Positions 1 to 13,368 of a stretch of 64,000 nucleotides of DNA are shown in pieces. This stretch comes from Ochotona curzoniae (lineage: Eukaryota > Chordata > Mammalia > Lagomorpha > Ochotonidae). Position numbers and translations under genes: made by a program. A model generated the notes under the pieces. That model was not told the DNA's origin. It did no database searches and saw only the letters and a list, made by a program, of their open reading frames with translations. The stretch is taken from positions 34,852,501-34,916,500 of the forward strand of contig NW_024465885.1 in assembly GCF_017591425.1 (NCBI RefSeq), in the 5' to 3' direction. How positions within the stretch are numbered: position 1 is the stretch's first letter; each line of letters opens with the position of its first letter.

Positions 1-2835
1 ATTGCAAACACTGGGAAAAAATCTTCACAAGGCAGTTATTTTTTGCCCACACTAACTTAAAAAAATAGTGCAACTAGCACAACATGAATAGGGATGGAAA
101 GAGATTCAATTGAGAAAACACAAAATGAGACACACTCGTTATAAACTACAAAATCAGGTGGTCAGATGATATGTCCCATACTGATGTTAATCTCCAAATG
201 TATGATGCTTAAGAAATAACAGTGTGGCCCATACACAGAGGTCAGCACTTGACTTCCTCAAAGATATCTAAAGCACATGGTAGGGTGGCCATGAATCATT
301 GCCCAATTGAAACACTTGTCCAAAAGCCTGGACCTTGGTTTTGGACTTTTTCCCACTTGAAGGAGTTTGACTTTATTCTCTGGCACCAGAAATATGTAAA
401 CTTAAGATTCCAAGCACAGTTTGTCTTACTCTTCTTTATCAAGTCACACACACACACAGACACACATGTGCACATATCTATAATTTTTTTACAAGCCATA
501 TTCAGCAGGATAATTCTTGTGATGGACTTAGTCTACTCTTACGAATTTCTGTGCTGACAGTTTCAAAAAAGTGACAAAGAAAAACTACATAAATAACCAT
601 TTTAAGGCAAAGTCCAGTAAACTGAAATTCTGAAGACTTCTTTTTATTTTATTTCACATTATTCATCTTCAGTAAAAAAATCAACATGATTGAGTCTAAA
701 TTTCTCACTATCAGGGAGTGGCATTTGGATTTTTATGGGGATTAGCACAAAAATTTGGAATTATGGTAGTTGAGTGTCTAGTTGGGAAGAAACTGTGAGT
801 ATATCACCTTGAGCAGAGTGCAGTTGAGTTTAGTTATCTTTGTATAAGTCCTGATGGTTGGCATAGTTGAAATATTTTATCTGTGCCTAAATATATACTC
901 AATGATAATAATAGCATATGCATCCTTAATGTTAAGTGTAACCTGCTAAATATTCAATTAATGTATAATATATACTATCTGCCAGATCTCTGTAAATATT
1001 TTTGGTACAATCATGAGCTGAAAACAGGCTGTTATGTATATTATATTCTGACTAATAAAATCAGTCAATGTACAAGTTAAACAAGAGAACAAGAAAATAT
1101 CAATTCGCATAATTCTTCTGATAGATTACATGAAATAATTGATGCATGGGAAATTAAGTACTATTTGATCATTGCAAATTACCATTAGAGAAGCTAACAT
1201 TGACTAGATGTCAGAAAAATTGAGTATTAAGACAAAAAAAGGAAAGCAAATGACTCAGTTGAGAAATAGAATTATAATCTGAAAACAATAACAATTTTAA
1301 TACAATTGAAAGTCAATATGTCTAGATGTTTAGCAGACTATGGGATTAGCAAATTATGAGGGTAAATTTAGATATAATTTCAGAGATGAAAACATAATTT
1401 ATAGCATCATTGTCCTCATAGGCCAAGATGAAAAAAAAAAGATTTTATTGGGAAGGTTTTTGATTTCATGGCAATGAATACCTTCAGCTTGCTAAATATA
1501 ATACCAAACTATGGACTCAAGTGATGTTTTTACTTTACATAAAATGTAAAAAACAAGAGGCAGGCCATGATACCTTGTCAAAGGCAAAATTTAAGAAAAC
1601 AACAAAAAAAGATGGGCTTGTCCAGGATGTATCTTGATAAACAGCTGTAGGTGTTTCTGACAGATGGAAATAATAAAAGAAAGGTATTCGTCAATGTTAT
1701 TAATCACTGTGTTTTAGCACTTTTGGAAAAATTAACAAATTTTGAAGTAATAAATTATGAAGGACCCCAAAACTTATTTTGAGAAATAATTTACCGCATC
1801 TATTATTTTTCATTGGGCATTCATAGAGATTATAAATGAAATATTTCTGCTTAAATTGTTGCAGAGATTCTTTATTCATAGTAATAATACAAATAATTAG
1901 AATTATTATTGTTATTATTATTAAAGAAACAGAGTATGTGTTTTGATTAAGGAAGATGCACAGAATTTGGTGGTATAAAGATAGCCTTCTTCATCTAGAA
2001 ATGTTCTAAAGAATGCAATTAGTGGAGCAAAGCTTTTCTACCCAATTTCATTCTCAGTGCCACGAGAAGATTTGATAATTGAGATAAGGGACTCTCTGCT
2101 TGAGGCATTGCCAAATAACCAGTCTCAACAGGGAGCTGCTAAAAAGGAGATCTTTCTTTATTCATAAGTAAAGATATATCAGAAAGTTCTAGTTTCACAA
2201 ACAAAATTGTTCCCTAAGCAATTTGCTAGGCTGAACTTGGTATTCTCACTCTATTACAGGATATACTCTAAGCAGGTTCTAGATAAGTACCAAATGTTTG
2301 CCTTTCTGTACCGATAATCATTACTGATTTGTAGTAATCCCGGAACCTCTGTATATAATGGTGTGAAAAAAATTTTCTGGGATTCTCTGAATTAAAAAAA
2401 AAAACTCAATAGAATATGAATGTGAAGATTTCCATGTTCTTAAATCTATACTCTCAGGTGAAATCTCTTATAGGAAAATAATGCTTAGATTGAAAAACAT
2501 TTGTAACTTAAGTATATTAGAATCGTATGATTGAAAAGGCAAATTTTGTTTAAAAGCACTGAATAGCTGCAATCATTTTATCACTTAAAATAATTTTAAT
2601 TCAGAATTAATTTACAGCTATTTTCTAAATACCCAATAAACTAAGGTTTTTGTTTTGTTTTATTTGCTTGCTTTGCTTTATACTTGCTAAACATATTGTC
2701 TGGTAAAGAATTGAGCCTTTGACTATATTGTAAATTTAACATATGTTATCTCAACAATTGAAAAAAGACGATATGAAGAAGCATGGGTGGGACTGAAGGG
2801 GAAGAAGAGAGGAAAGGCATATAATCACATTTGTT
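1..2835. other. AT-rich unique sequence, nothing recognised
   Basis: No repeat family, RNA gene or plausible exon is recognised. It holds a short (CA)n run near 446-470, an ATT-rich run near 1898-1922 and scattered A-tracts. The ORF at 222-557 has no recognisable domain and spans the CA run. Confidence 0.5.
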
Positions 2836-3060
2836 TTTAAAATAATTTATTTTTAGTGACACAGTTCCTTGGGCACAGGGATTTCACCCTCCTTCTTCCC
2901 CCTACTATTTCCCGATATATTGTAGCATTGTTTTAGTCCCTCCTCAGCAGTCAGAAGCCCATCATTCCAGTGTTTCAATGTATTCTGCCACTGTAGGTAT
3001 GGCCTTTATACCAATCACAATCTTAGAACTGTAACTAGATCATACTGAGTCTGTTAACAA
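2836..3060 (-). repeat. L1 3' end fragment, antisense
   Basis: Read on the minus strand, a purine-rich stretch (about 2895-2880) is followed by 'aatccctgtgcccaaggaac', 'tgtgtcac' and an A-rich end. This resembles the 3' terminus of lagomorph and rodent L1 elements. A related ending occurs on the plus strand at 33045-33100. Its 5' side fades into unique sequence near 3060. The assignment is from memory of L1 3' ends, not alignment. Confidence 0.5.
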
Positions 3061-4508
3061 GTGCGGATACAAATTAATAATAAGTAAATGAAATAATGTT
3101 GCATTGAGTAGTAGTTTCTAAACCATATGCCTTAGAAACATGTTATATAAGAATAATAAAGTCTGTGCCTTTGAACTTCATTATTTTTTGCACTATCAAA
3201 GCAACTCACATTTCACTAATGTGCAAGCAGAGAGCATGCTCTGAGTGTATGTGGAAGGGATCACTATTCTTGCCTGAGACTTGAATCTGGGAGAATTCAA
3301 ACTTCCTGTTGATATAATGACAGAATGAACTCAGTGCATTCTGCATTTGCCTTCCAGTCACTAAAAATAATAACAGGATCTACAATAGAAATGATGCTTT
3401 AAAGTAAGGACATTCTCTCAAATTTTAATAGTTTCCACTATAAAAACTGAAAATGGTTGTTTCCAGAATCACTGTTTCAGAGAACTGTTATTAGTCGAGT
3501 CAAACTTTAAATGGCTTTTGTTGTAAAATAAACAATAGGTATATGGCATTCAGTGAGAAGGATGGCCAGAGAATGGTTTATTGTGACAATGCAATCATTT
3601 TTAGATATTAAATTTCAGGATGAAAACCATAAATCATTTGTTTTTCCAGCATGAAGTTTGACTTAGTCCTGTGGTCACATGCCTTATGGACACCAAGGAC
3701 AAATGAGTCAGAATAACTTGATGAAAAAAAGCCCTAGGTAGTAATGACAAACTTTTTCCCTGGCACATGAGCAAATGTGTTAAATAGCCTCTACTCCAAG
3801 TTACCCATTGCTATATCAATAATTATATCTTGTGGTTATTTTTATATTATATGAAATATACAATTGTTATGAAATGTATTCATACATAAAGTCCATAAGT
3901 CCAGGGACGTATCTAAGACTAAAAATGGTTCTAATAATGCATTTAGCTTTTGTTATTGCAACATTTTTACTGCATTCATTATTGATAATTGGTGCATACC
4001 TAGTACCATAGCTGAACTTTTCTGCTATGATGCAAAGTAAAACAAAGGAACATACCTTATTAAAACCATTGTATAAGTAATCACATATTTTAGAATTGAA
4101 TGTGTATTGAATCATTTCTTTAGGGTGCTCTAGAAATATTTCTATAATGTTAAGTTAAGTGTGGAAACCACATGAGATCCCCCCAAAAAACTATATCTAC
4201 ATAAAAGGGGAGGATTAAAGTTCTTCAATTCCAATTACAATGTGAGGATAGTACTGCCGTTCTGTTGACTATATTTCAAGTAGCATATAATATAAATGCT
4301 ATGTGTTGGTTTAGCAATAAATCTTTCAAAGAAATTACAATGTTTTAATAAGAATGATTGAATTAAATTGTTACTGTGCCTAATTTTTAAATATATTCCA
4401 ATTATGAATATTTAGTGACTCATACTGACCTTTATTGCATATGAACATATAAAACGCAAGCATCTTCTACAACAAAATTTTTTAATGAAAAACTGATTTT
4501 TCTTGCAG
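3061..4508. other. AT-rich unique sequence
   Basis: Nothing recognised. The 82-codon minus-strand ORF at 3867-4115 has no identifiable domain. Confidence 0.45.
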
Positions 4509-4579
4509 TTCTTTCAATCGTGAACTTCTGCTTCTGGACAAGACTTTAATGATGCAGATACTGGAAAGCAGGAAGACTG
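4509..4579 (+). other. Weak candidate exon (71 nt)
   Basis: A pyrimidine tract with a good acceptor (gatttttcttgcag, ending at 4508) precedes a 71-nt stretch, which is followed by a possible donor (actg|gtaaaaa, GT at 4580-4581). One frame is open across it, reading SFNRELLLLDKTLMMQILES before the donor. The other two frames contain stops. I do not recognise the peptide. This could be a real internal exon, a non-coding RNA exon or coincidence; splice-like sites are common in AT-rich DNA, and no partner exon was found. Confidence 0.2.
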
Positions 4580-5339
4580 GTAAAAATTATTGCTGAAGAG
4601 CAAGACACTTCAAAGTCACTATGAACTTTTTGATCTTTCATGCATTTATGTTGAAAAACTTGGAATAGCAACATTGACTATCATTCAGAACTTGCAATTT
4701 TGTGATGAATGGCACCAGAACAATTTACTGACAAATAACAACCGAGTAAGCGGGGATGCTCTGGACACACCAAATAGATGATCTGCGAAAACTGATTCTG
4801 TTTCCTTCCTCGGCCTGCTCTTATGCAGGCAGGTGAATATTGTTTAAAAGTAATTATGCATGTTCATAAATATTTTCAGGAGTCATAAGTTTTATGTTAT
4901 ATAAATTTAGTTTTTACCAAGTTCACTTTGTTTTTATAGCATCTATAACAACAACTATCAGCTGCAGGTCTTTTAGCAGGGGGATTCCAGGTCAACAGAA
5001 ACAGAAGCAACAACAGCATCTCTAAACCAGATTTGCACGGGAGTTAGAGTCATCTTTACAAAGCAAATTTAACTTTGAAATGCATAAATTATACTGTTAA
5101 GTTTTAACTTGTGTATGATGACTATAAAGAAAAACCAAAATAATTACATGATTATCAAATTTGAATGTTCAGTGATTTTCACTGCCTTAACCAACTATGT
5201 TGTTTATATTTTATTATGTATGTTAGTAAAAAAATCAGATAAAATGTTAAAATGACAGCTAGTGACACACACACTTGAAGGCATATGTGTGAAGCCAAAT
5301 GTGTGATATATGTTATAACTCTTTAAAATCTTTCCTAAA
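4580..5339. other. AT-rich unique sequence
   Basis: No recognised repeat. The short ORF at 4590-4781 has no family signature. Confidence 0.4.
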
Positions 5340-6190
5340 AATTGAATACTTTTCATATGTTTTACAACAGAATTTTAGGAATGGTGACACTTCTCTCACC
5401 CTCCTCCCTATTCACACTGCCCATCCTCATTTTTTTTCCTCATAGCTTGCATTGATCTTTTAATCGTCATACTTTTGGTATACTTCTCAATCACAGGCTT
5501 TACTCTCCATTATGGAAAGAATCCAACAACTAAAAAGTACAAAAGAAAACCCTAAGCAGATTAAAGCAAAATTCTGTTCCTGAAACATTCAGACTTTAAA
5601 CAATAATGAAAATGCAATTCTCACTCAGATAGCATTTTCTACACTCTGTCGTAGTCACAACAGATCAGGGGAAATATATGATATTTGCCTTGGTGGGCCT
5701 GAATTACATCTTTAGATGTAATTATCTCCAGTTGCATCCATTTTGTTGAAAAAGACATATTTTCAAAGGCTGAGCAGTATTTCACGGTGTAATCTTTTCT
5801 CCATCCAGTAATCTGTTGATAAACTGATCCCATATATTAGCTATTGTGAATAGAGCTACAGTGATATTTCCTCCAGGTCTCCCACAAACGGGTTCAGGGT
5901 CCCAAAGCTTTGGGCCATCCTCTACTGCTTTTGTAGGCCACAAGCAGGGAGCTGGATGGGACGTGGAGTTGCCTGGATTAGAACCAATGCCCATATGGGA
6001 TCCCAGCATGTTAAAGGCAAGGACTTGAGCTGCTAGGCCACCACGCAGGCCCTATTTTTGAGGTCTAATAGATGATGGATAATAATCCTCTATCAGTTGA
6101 ATAACCTACAGGATATTCTCATCTGTTCTGTTGATTGACTTGTACTCTGTTGATGTTTTCCATACCAGTATAAGAACTTTTTAAACTGCT
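5340..6190 (-). repeat. L1 3' region, antisense, split by a SINE
   Basis: The left part (5380-5560) is a C/T-rich stretch typical of an antisense L1 3'UTR. The middle (5720-5869), with 'gcagtatttcacggtgtaat' and 'gctattgtgaatagagct', and the right part (6057-6190), with 'actctgttgatgttttcca', match the classic antisense pattern of old mammalian L1 ORF2/3' sequence. The L1 similarity resumes on the far side of the CSINE at 5870-6053, so the SINE lies inside it. Confidence 0.7.
5870..6053 (-). repeat. CSINE inside L1, tail missing
   Basis: Carries the CSINE body in antisense (tcccaaagctttgggccatc, then cccatatgggatccc) and the head complement ending 'ccaccacgcaggccc'. The 3' half and A-rich tail are absent, so the element was truncated on its left side after or during insertion. 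ORFs on both strands here are SINE-derived. Confidence 0.85.
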
Positions 6191-8424
6191 GAATTTGGAA
6201 TATTTGTTTACCATTTCTTTACATTCATTTTCTTCCTCCATTTAGCATTTATTGATAAGGAATAAAAAGTGATACTCTGGTATCACTTCAACTGTATTAA
6301 ATCTGATATCTACAAGGCATATTAAACAGTAATTGTTAAAAATACATTTAAGAAAATTAGCAAACCTCTACATTGTTTTCCACATTAATTCAGAAATTTG
6401 GGTACTTGAAATTTTCAATTGTGGTTCAGGAATTTCAGAAAGACTATTGTGCAAGATGGTTACCAAATTCTGAACTAAGGGGAAAAAATGTATGTATAAA
6501 ACAATAAGACAATGTTCTCATCCGACTATTTAAAAAGATGATTTGAAATTTCTTTCCATTTGTTTTTTTAATGTATTCAAGTATATAGAAGGAATCCAAG
6601 AATCATCAGAACTTGAAATTTTATCCAAGTAATATAATTTAGCTAGGTGAGTAACATTTAAATCAACATCTTTCTTATGATATGGAACTAAATTTTAGAT
6701 TCATATAATTTTGTAACTGCTTGAAATGCATATGCAATAATGGAAAAAGAACGGAAAACATTTGTAGGCACATGCTTATAATCCATTGTAGTTAGTCAAG
6801 TAACAAATGTAGATATTCAAGTCACAAAATTGAGTATGCATAATTGAATTTCAGGTAAGATTTTGTGACATGATAATGCAGCTGTAACTAAAGAAATAAA
6901 TTACCCCTTTTGCTTTCAACATGAGATTTCAAATACATAAGACCTTTTATTTTAAACAAAATTTCTTACATCATCCCATATGTATTTTTTTAGAAATGTC
7001 ACTAAAACTTTTAAATTTCATATTTTTTCTTTCCAGTTTAGTTCTTATGTAAGAAATATAGTTCCACACATGACAAATAAAATCAAAACACATGCCAAAA
7101 AGGACTTGAAATTTTCTTTTTTATAAACCTTAATTAGATTTCAGAAAATCTTAATTTTTTTCATGTATACTTTGTGCCAACAAAAATGATAGTACAAGAT
7201 AATTGCATAGTTCCACATACTGAACCAACTAAACAGAGGAAAACATACAGGGCATGTAACACAGGTGTAAATTAAATCTATTTTTATGTTTCAGAGCCTT
7301 GTAATTTTCTTAATGCTTGTTAACCATGGCATGATGTGAAAGGTGTACTAATAAATAACAGGGTGAAAAAATGTGCTTCAGGTGTTATTCTACACATTTT
7401 GCCAGTAATAGAAATTATTTCCTGCATTATTGAGCAGTAATTATCTTGCCTCACATCATTGCAATATTTCAAAGTAACTATCATATGAAATGGCTTCTAG
7501 TTTATTTGAAAGCCAAAACTAGACAAAATCATATGATACATTGCATTTTTAAGAAAATAGAAGTCAATTGTGCCATTAATCCTGAATTAAATGAATCTAT
7601 ACAAATAGTTTTGGTGCTGGGGATATAAAGAAACTGCTGTATTTGTCCACTTATGCAACAATCATTTTATTCTTCTTCAAAAGCATAAGCACATTATAAC
7701 ATGGTTGACTAGTATAACTACTCCTGGGTACATGCAAATTGTAGCAAATTTAAAAATAACTCATTGACAATCAAATAATTCATTCATGAAGTACATTAAT
7801 TATTAAAGGTGATCATAGCAGTTTCGTTTTACTAGAATGTCAGAATCTAAAACGTTTTTTATAAAGTATGAAATAAAAATATTGCTCTGTACACGTCAGT
7901 AATTCTATATATTACTCCGATCTTTATCTATCTCTATAGATAACTGACAGAATTGTACAAGTGTGACTTGAGTGAAAAGATGAAGAAAGTCAACACAATT
8001 TGTAGTATAATTTTGAAAATATGTACAAATAATGTAGGTGTTTTACAGATTAGGAGGTCAGACTTATCTGAATACATTCATGCATTTGTAGCAAAGTATA
8101 TTCTCCATGGACATAATGATAGGACATCACTTATCTTTTTTAATATGGTATATTTTTTGCTATTGTTGTTTTCATGGAATTATTTATATATTGCGAATTT
8201 TAACCAATTATCAAATATTGGATGTGTAAACACTTTCTCTAATTCTGCTTATTCTATTTATTGTATAGGCTATACATTTTCATGCACAGAAATTGAATGT
8301 TATGGTTCAGTTCATGGAGTTGTGGTTTTGAGATCATGTCAAATAATTCATTGCAAAATCTAGTGTCATAGACTGTTTTCCCAATGTTTTCTTTTTATTG
8401 CTTTGTGCCTTTACAGAGTTTGGC
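6191..8424. other. AT-rich unique sequence
   Basis: Nothing recognised. The 136-codon ORF at 7953-8363 is rich in N, I, F, Y and S, as expected of AT-rich non-coding DNA, and has no domain I can name. Confidence 0.5.
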
Positions 8425-8600
8425 ATTTGGCACAGCAGGGAATGTGCTACTTGTGAAGTCCAAATCCATTATCACAGTTTCCAAGTTCAAGTCCCTGCTG
8501 TGTTTGTGATTTCAGCTTCTTGCTAATGTGCACCACGAGACACAGTGTGCAATAGATCAAGCAGTTTGTTCTCTGACACCCACATGGGGAACCGATGAAA
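8425..8600 (+). repeat. Old CSINE fragment
   Basis: Diverged but colinear with the lagomorph SINE body: 'aagttcaagtccctgctgtg', then 'cttcttgctaatgtgcacc', then 'ctgacacccacatgggga'. The head and tail have decayed. It resembles the rabbit-type SINE body more than the young copies elsewhere in the window. Confidence 0.6.
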
Positions 8601-9499
8601 ATATGTAAATTCATACTTATACTTTTTACATATGTACTCGGATATTTTATCAACTCTCAGATGGTTGTTGAAAATACAATTTCCCCACTAATAATTTTTG
8701 AAGAAACTGCCCTGAAGTGATGATACCTTGTCAACTTTTCCATGGTGATGGGAATGAACTACAATCTATATTTTTCTATATGATACTTATCCGCTGTACA
8801 CCGTACTTGTTCACTTAAAATATTTCAAACTCTATCCAGAAACTGGATTGTTGAATCATTCAATTTTAGGTAATTTAAAATTAAGTACTTACATGTGATT
8901 CAGAAATATTCTATTTCTAGTTGCTGAATGCATAATACATACCTATCTACCTATTTACCTACCTGATTAACTAACTAAATAAATACATCAACAAAAACTA
9001 AAAACTATTTTCAACTGCTCTTCTACTATCTCACATACAATACTGTTTAAGAGGAACATAATTCAATCTGAACACTTACTTTTGATTTTAGGTTGAAAAT
9101 TACCTGATTACCAGCAAAATCATCTAGAAAAGGTAAAGAAAATACATTTCTAGAATTTTAATTATTCCAGGATATTATGAAGGAGCTGAAATTCAAAACT
9201 TGGAGTGACTTTTGATGGCAGTGACATCTAAGGCAGAGTTCTGATTTTAATGATAAAGATACATTAAAAGCAAGTAATATTTAACTTAAGAGAATTGAAA
9301 TAAATATGTAAATAAAGTCTGAGAAATCTTAAATGTCTTATGGCAGACTCCTAGCCCCAACGTTCAGTCACTACATTCCACCATTAGCTTAAATTATTTA
9401 AAACATGTACACAAAGGAAGATGGCTTATGAAATTTTTGAGAATATAAGGAATTCATAAATAGAACATTAAGAGAAATCCCTGGTCATAAATAAATATG
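8601..9499. other. AT-rich unique sequence
   Basis: No recognised element apart from a short imperfect ctac/tttac tetranucleotide-like run near 8942-8985. Confidence 0.45.
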
Positions 9500-10430
9500 C
9501 ATATCTGATGGAGCAGTCAATCAGCTGCGGTGACAATAAGGCTAGATCTCCTGATACATTTCTGGGACATGTCCATAACCTCAGGTTCCTGGAAAGTCCT
9601 GCAAGGGCAGAGTACGTTTTGCTTTTCTTTCAGAACTCAGGCAGTAAACTAATTGACCCAAATTGGTTTGTGTACATGGACTTGATAGGACTTGCTTACC
9701 TGGGTCAGTTGTTCACTTTTAGCTGGGATTCAGCTCCTACTGATTGGCTAGTTTAAAGTACATGATGCCTAAGCTGAGTGCCCATGCTTTGTGTCACTAC
9801 AGTTGATTGGATAATTTATGCTGCATTGCCACAGACTTGGTTGATTCAATGATTTCCATCAGGAGCCAGTACTCTCTTAGTTGATTGGATGATTATTGCT
9901 TAAAATGCCTACACATGGTTAGTTGGGGCTGCTCCCTTCTTGCACTTATAGTGTATAGGACATTAAATTGGTTGGTGATTACTGGTGAATAACGACTCCC
10001 AAACTTGAAAGAATTTGTCTCGGCCTCATTTCTGGGATAAGATTTGGTCAATTTGCAGCACATATTCAAATACTAAGTATTGTTAAGTTGGGTAGATTTG
10101 GGTACTGCTCTGAGGCAGAATGAGAATAAACACAACAGATAATCCCAGTCTTACATGCTCAGGATGAGTGGGTTTCCCTATAGGATTCATTCAAACCTTA
10201 TGTCAACCTGCCACTATGAGAACTTTGTGTTATAGGTCACTTGCTATAAATCAACCATTCACAAACCAAGGAGCAGATACCTCCTCCCTTCTCTTATATC
10301 TAAGATGTATAAAGATCAACAATTTGTCTTTATATGATTGGTCTGTACAATTGGTGGCTATTTCTCTCACATGATCACATCTCAGGGTAAGTGGTCCTGA
10401 GCTTTCTCTCTCCAGGGAGCAATTCATCAA
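9500..10430 (+). repeat. Possible degenerate retroviral LTR with tandem CCAAT-like units
   Basis: Several imperfect units around 9735-9985 repeat a ttgattgg-type core (9740, 9803, 9840, 9880 and 9970), in sense or near-sense, spaced about 40-90 bp apart. Downstream are 'gagaataaacacaacag' (a possible polyadenylation signal) near 10121 and a TATA-like 'gtataaag' at 10307. This arrangement resembles a decayed class I LTR U3 with repeated enhancer units. No clear TG...CA ends or target duplication were found. Confidence 0.3.
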
Positions 10431-10774
10431 ACTATGTCCTGTAATCGAATCATTTCCCTGAATCCAAAAATTTCTCTTTACCTCTCATTTGACTCTCAAT
10501 CTAACAGTTTTATCAATTAGTATCTGTGAACTATGGAACAAGTATTCATGAGGTGTTAATTGCATAAAATTCAAAGACAAGATGTATACAGTTTCATATC
10601 ACAATCGAAAAACTAAGTATTCCACTGTGGGAGAAAATTGGGAAGTAAAAACAAACACAGGACAGTATAGAATGGAGGAGAATTTTCCAACTAGAGACAA
10701 ATATGACATGAGGCCTTGGATGGAGGAAAGAGAAATTAAGCTGTGTAAGGAAAAATGATGACTCATTTATAGTA
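10431..10774. other. Unique sequence
   Basis: Nothing recognised. Confidence 0.4.
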
Positions 10775-11115
10775 GGGATTTCATTTTTATTTATTTATTT
10801 ATTTATTTATTGCAAAGTCAGATATACAGAAAGGAGAAAAGACAGCGAGGAAGATTTTCCATCTGATGATTCACTCCCCAAGTTAGCACAACCGCCAGTG
10901 CTGTGGCAATCCAAAGCCAGGAGCCCAGATCCTCTTCCCAGTCTCCCATGCAAGTGCAAGGTCCCAAGACTTTGGCCTGTCCTAGACTGCTTTCCCAAGC
11001 CAAAAGCAGGGATCTGGATGGGAAGTGGAGCTTCCGGGATTAGAACTGGAACCCATATGGGATCCTGGTGCGTTCAAGGTGAGGACTTTAGCTGCTAGGC
11101 CACGCCGTCGTACCC
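10775..11115 (-). repeat. Full-length CSINE
   Basis: Starts with the antisense tail (tttatttatttatttattgc), then 'cagatatacagaaaggag', 'gattcactccccaag', the central body, 'acccatatgggatcc', and the head complement near 11090-11110. Mild divergence suggests middle age. ORFs on both strands over this interval are SINE open frames, not genes. Confidence 0.9.
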
Positions 11116-11264
11116 TATTACCTAATTCTTTTTTAAAAAAAGTGAATGTCCATGTTGAAAAAACAATAACCGTGATATAATATAATTTGCTTTTAGAACC
11201 AAGAATAAACTAAACAATTTAATGAACAAAAATATTTTCATTTCAGAGTAGGCATTATATTAAG

Positions 11265-11415
11265 ATTTTTTAAAATATATATATATTTATATTTTTAAAA
11301 AATATATATATATAAGATTTTAAAATATATATATTTATATATTTATATTTATATTTATAAATATTTATATTTATATATATTTATATATATTTAAAGTATA
11401 TATATATATATATAC
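11265..11415. repeat. AT/TTTATA-rich low-complexity tract
   Basis: About 150 bp of almost pure A/T in TA and TTTATA patterns, with self-complementary blocks (for example 11275-11313) that could form cruciforms. Confidence 0.9.
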
Positions 11416-13368
11416 TGTTTTTGGAAAGCAAGCTTACACATAGAGGAAGGAGACTTCCAATGCAGAAAGATAACTTAGTAGAACGTTTGACCCATAATGA
11501 CACTTGTATATGTAGCTATAAAGCTATCTATGATCTCAATCTCTACCATCTATGTAAACATCAGTGAGAGTAGTATCGTTTCAATGAGTTATTGTGTGAC
11601 AGAAGCAGAAGCTTCTGGAAGCCTTAGACATCTGAGCTTTCTCTGTCTCAAAGATGCCCTGAGTTGATCAAGGAAACCCACAACTGCCCAGGAGAGCAGA
11701 AAGAAGCCTATCCAGAAAGGTAATACTGTTTACAAAGAGTCTTAGTTGGTCCAGGCTCCTATAATTTGCATAAGCTTAGTGACACATTCAGTGAGAGTAC
11801 TATTTCTTTTTTATGAATAAATATCTCATTAAGACATGGTTTTATCCAGTGGGTTTATATGCATTGATGACTGTTCTGCACTATATTGCAGGAAGGAGAA
11901 ATTGTGGTAGACAAACTATGACTCACAAAACTTAAAAATTTTCTGCCTGGTCTTTGATCCTCCTTTCCAAAATATTAAATGTTGCATAAGAGTATCCAGT
12001 TACATGAAAGAAAATGAAGCTACACCTGTTCACAGGGAACACCAAGAACTGGGGAAGTGAATGAGGCCTGTCTGTAACATCCCTTTCAACCATTCAGCTG
12101 TCATTATCCATGCACCTGAAACCATATAAAACCAACAGGGAATTATCCAGGCAACATACAGAATCACAGAATCATCATGAATGACTAAGTAACTAAATAA
12201 AAACAAACAGCAAGAACACCAATAAAAGCTACGATTACTCTAGGCCTCTATGTTCTGTAACATCGATGACACAGCCAGGAAATCCTGCAAATGGTGCCAG
12301 AGCTGTGGTGCTATTAGAAAAACAAAAAAACCAAAAAGTGTAGCTTTGTCTTTGGCATTGGGTAAGCAGGTAGAAATTGAAAAAGCATCAAGCTGACTAT
12401 AGGTAATAACTGGAACAATAGAGGTGGTGACAGAAAAACTGGGATGGGGTGTGGTGGGGGAATCTTGCTTTCAGCCTGTTGGAAAAAGAAAAGAAAGATG
12501 AGACCCTGCTGAAGGCATGCTTCAAGACTAGGGGTGTATCACTTAGCTTCTCTTACTGCCAAGCAGGAATTTGGGGGTTGAAAAATAAATTATCTTCCCC
12601 ATTCTCTCTTGAAGAACAAAAACACGCAAAAAAATGAACTTAAATCTAGGGCAGTGACTCCACAGAAATTAGACTGTAAGATTCCTGTTTTAATACTCCA
12701 TAAAGAACCTCAAGGTTGCTACATGTACTGTCTCAGCTGGGTGAAACATTCTGAAGAGCCTCCCAAATTATCAACTCTGTGATGTTTCCTCTATTATCTT
12801 GTAGAGTTTGGTATGGTGATATGGCACCGCCACATGGTGAACGCAGTTGACCTGGGGCTGATACACAAAACACTGCAGTATTTAGCAATTGACTCACCAC
12901 CTTAGAGCAGCTGCTTCCTATCTCTTACTGTAATCAGACACACTCAGAATTCCAAGTTAGTACCAGATACTATTGCTTTTGTGATTATGTAGCAGAAACT
13001 GATTCATTTTCCCACACTTAATCTTTATAAAATCAGTTTCATGCAGACATGGAGTCATGGTTGAGAGTAAGAGTCAGGCACTCAGCGAGAGTGACAGGGA
13101 TCAACGTCAGTCCTCTGTGGGATCCCTGAAAACCCTGAGCCCTTAGTAGACGTGAGCAAGCTTTACACAAGGCACAGTATTTTGAGAAAAGGAAAAATTA
13201 TCCTCATGAAAACATGTGGGTCTCTGAGAACACAGGCAACAGAGAACTGCATAGTGCAAGTTTACAGGCAATAAAATACCTGTTATTTCTAACATTTGTT
13301 TTTCCAGATTTGGGGAGCCAGGGAGAGAAAGAATGGCACTATAGAAGAATGCATACCCTTCATGCAAA
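11416..13368. other. Unique sequence, nothing recognised
   Basis: No repeat or gene identified. ORFs at 12449-12637 and 13143-13367 lack any recognisable domain. Confidence 0.45.

Noticed and set aside
7953..8363. 136-codon plus-strand ORF as a gene
   Set aside because: Composition is that of AT-rich non-coding sequence; no domain, no signal-anchor pattern beyond chance hydrophobics, no splice or promoter context.
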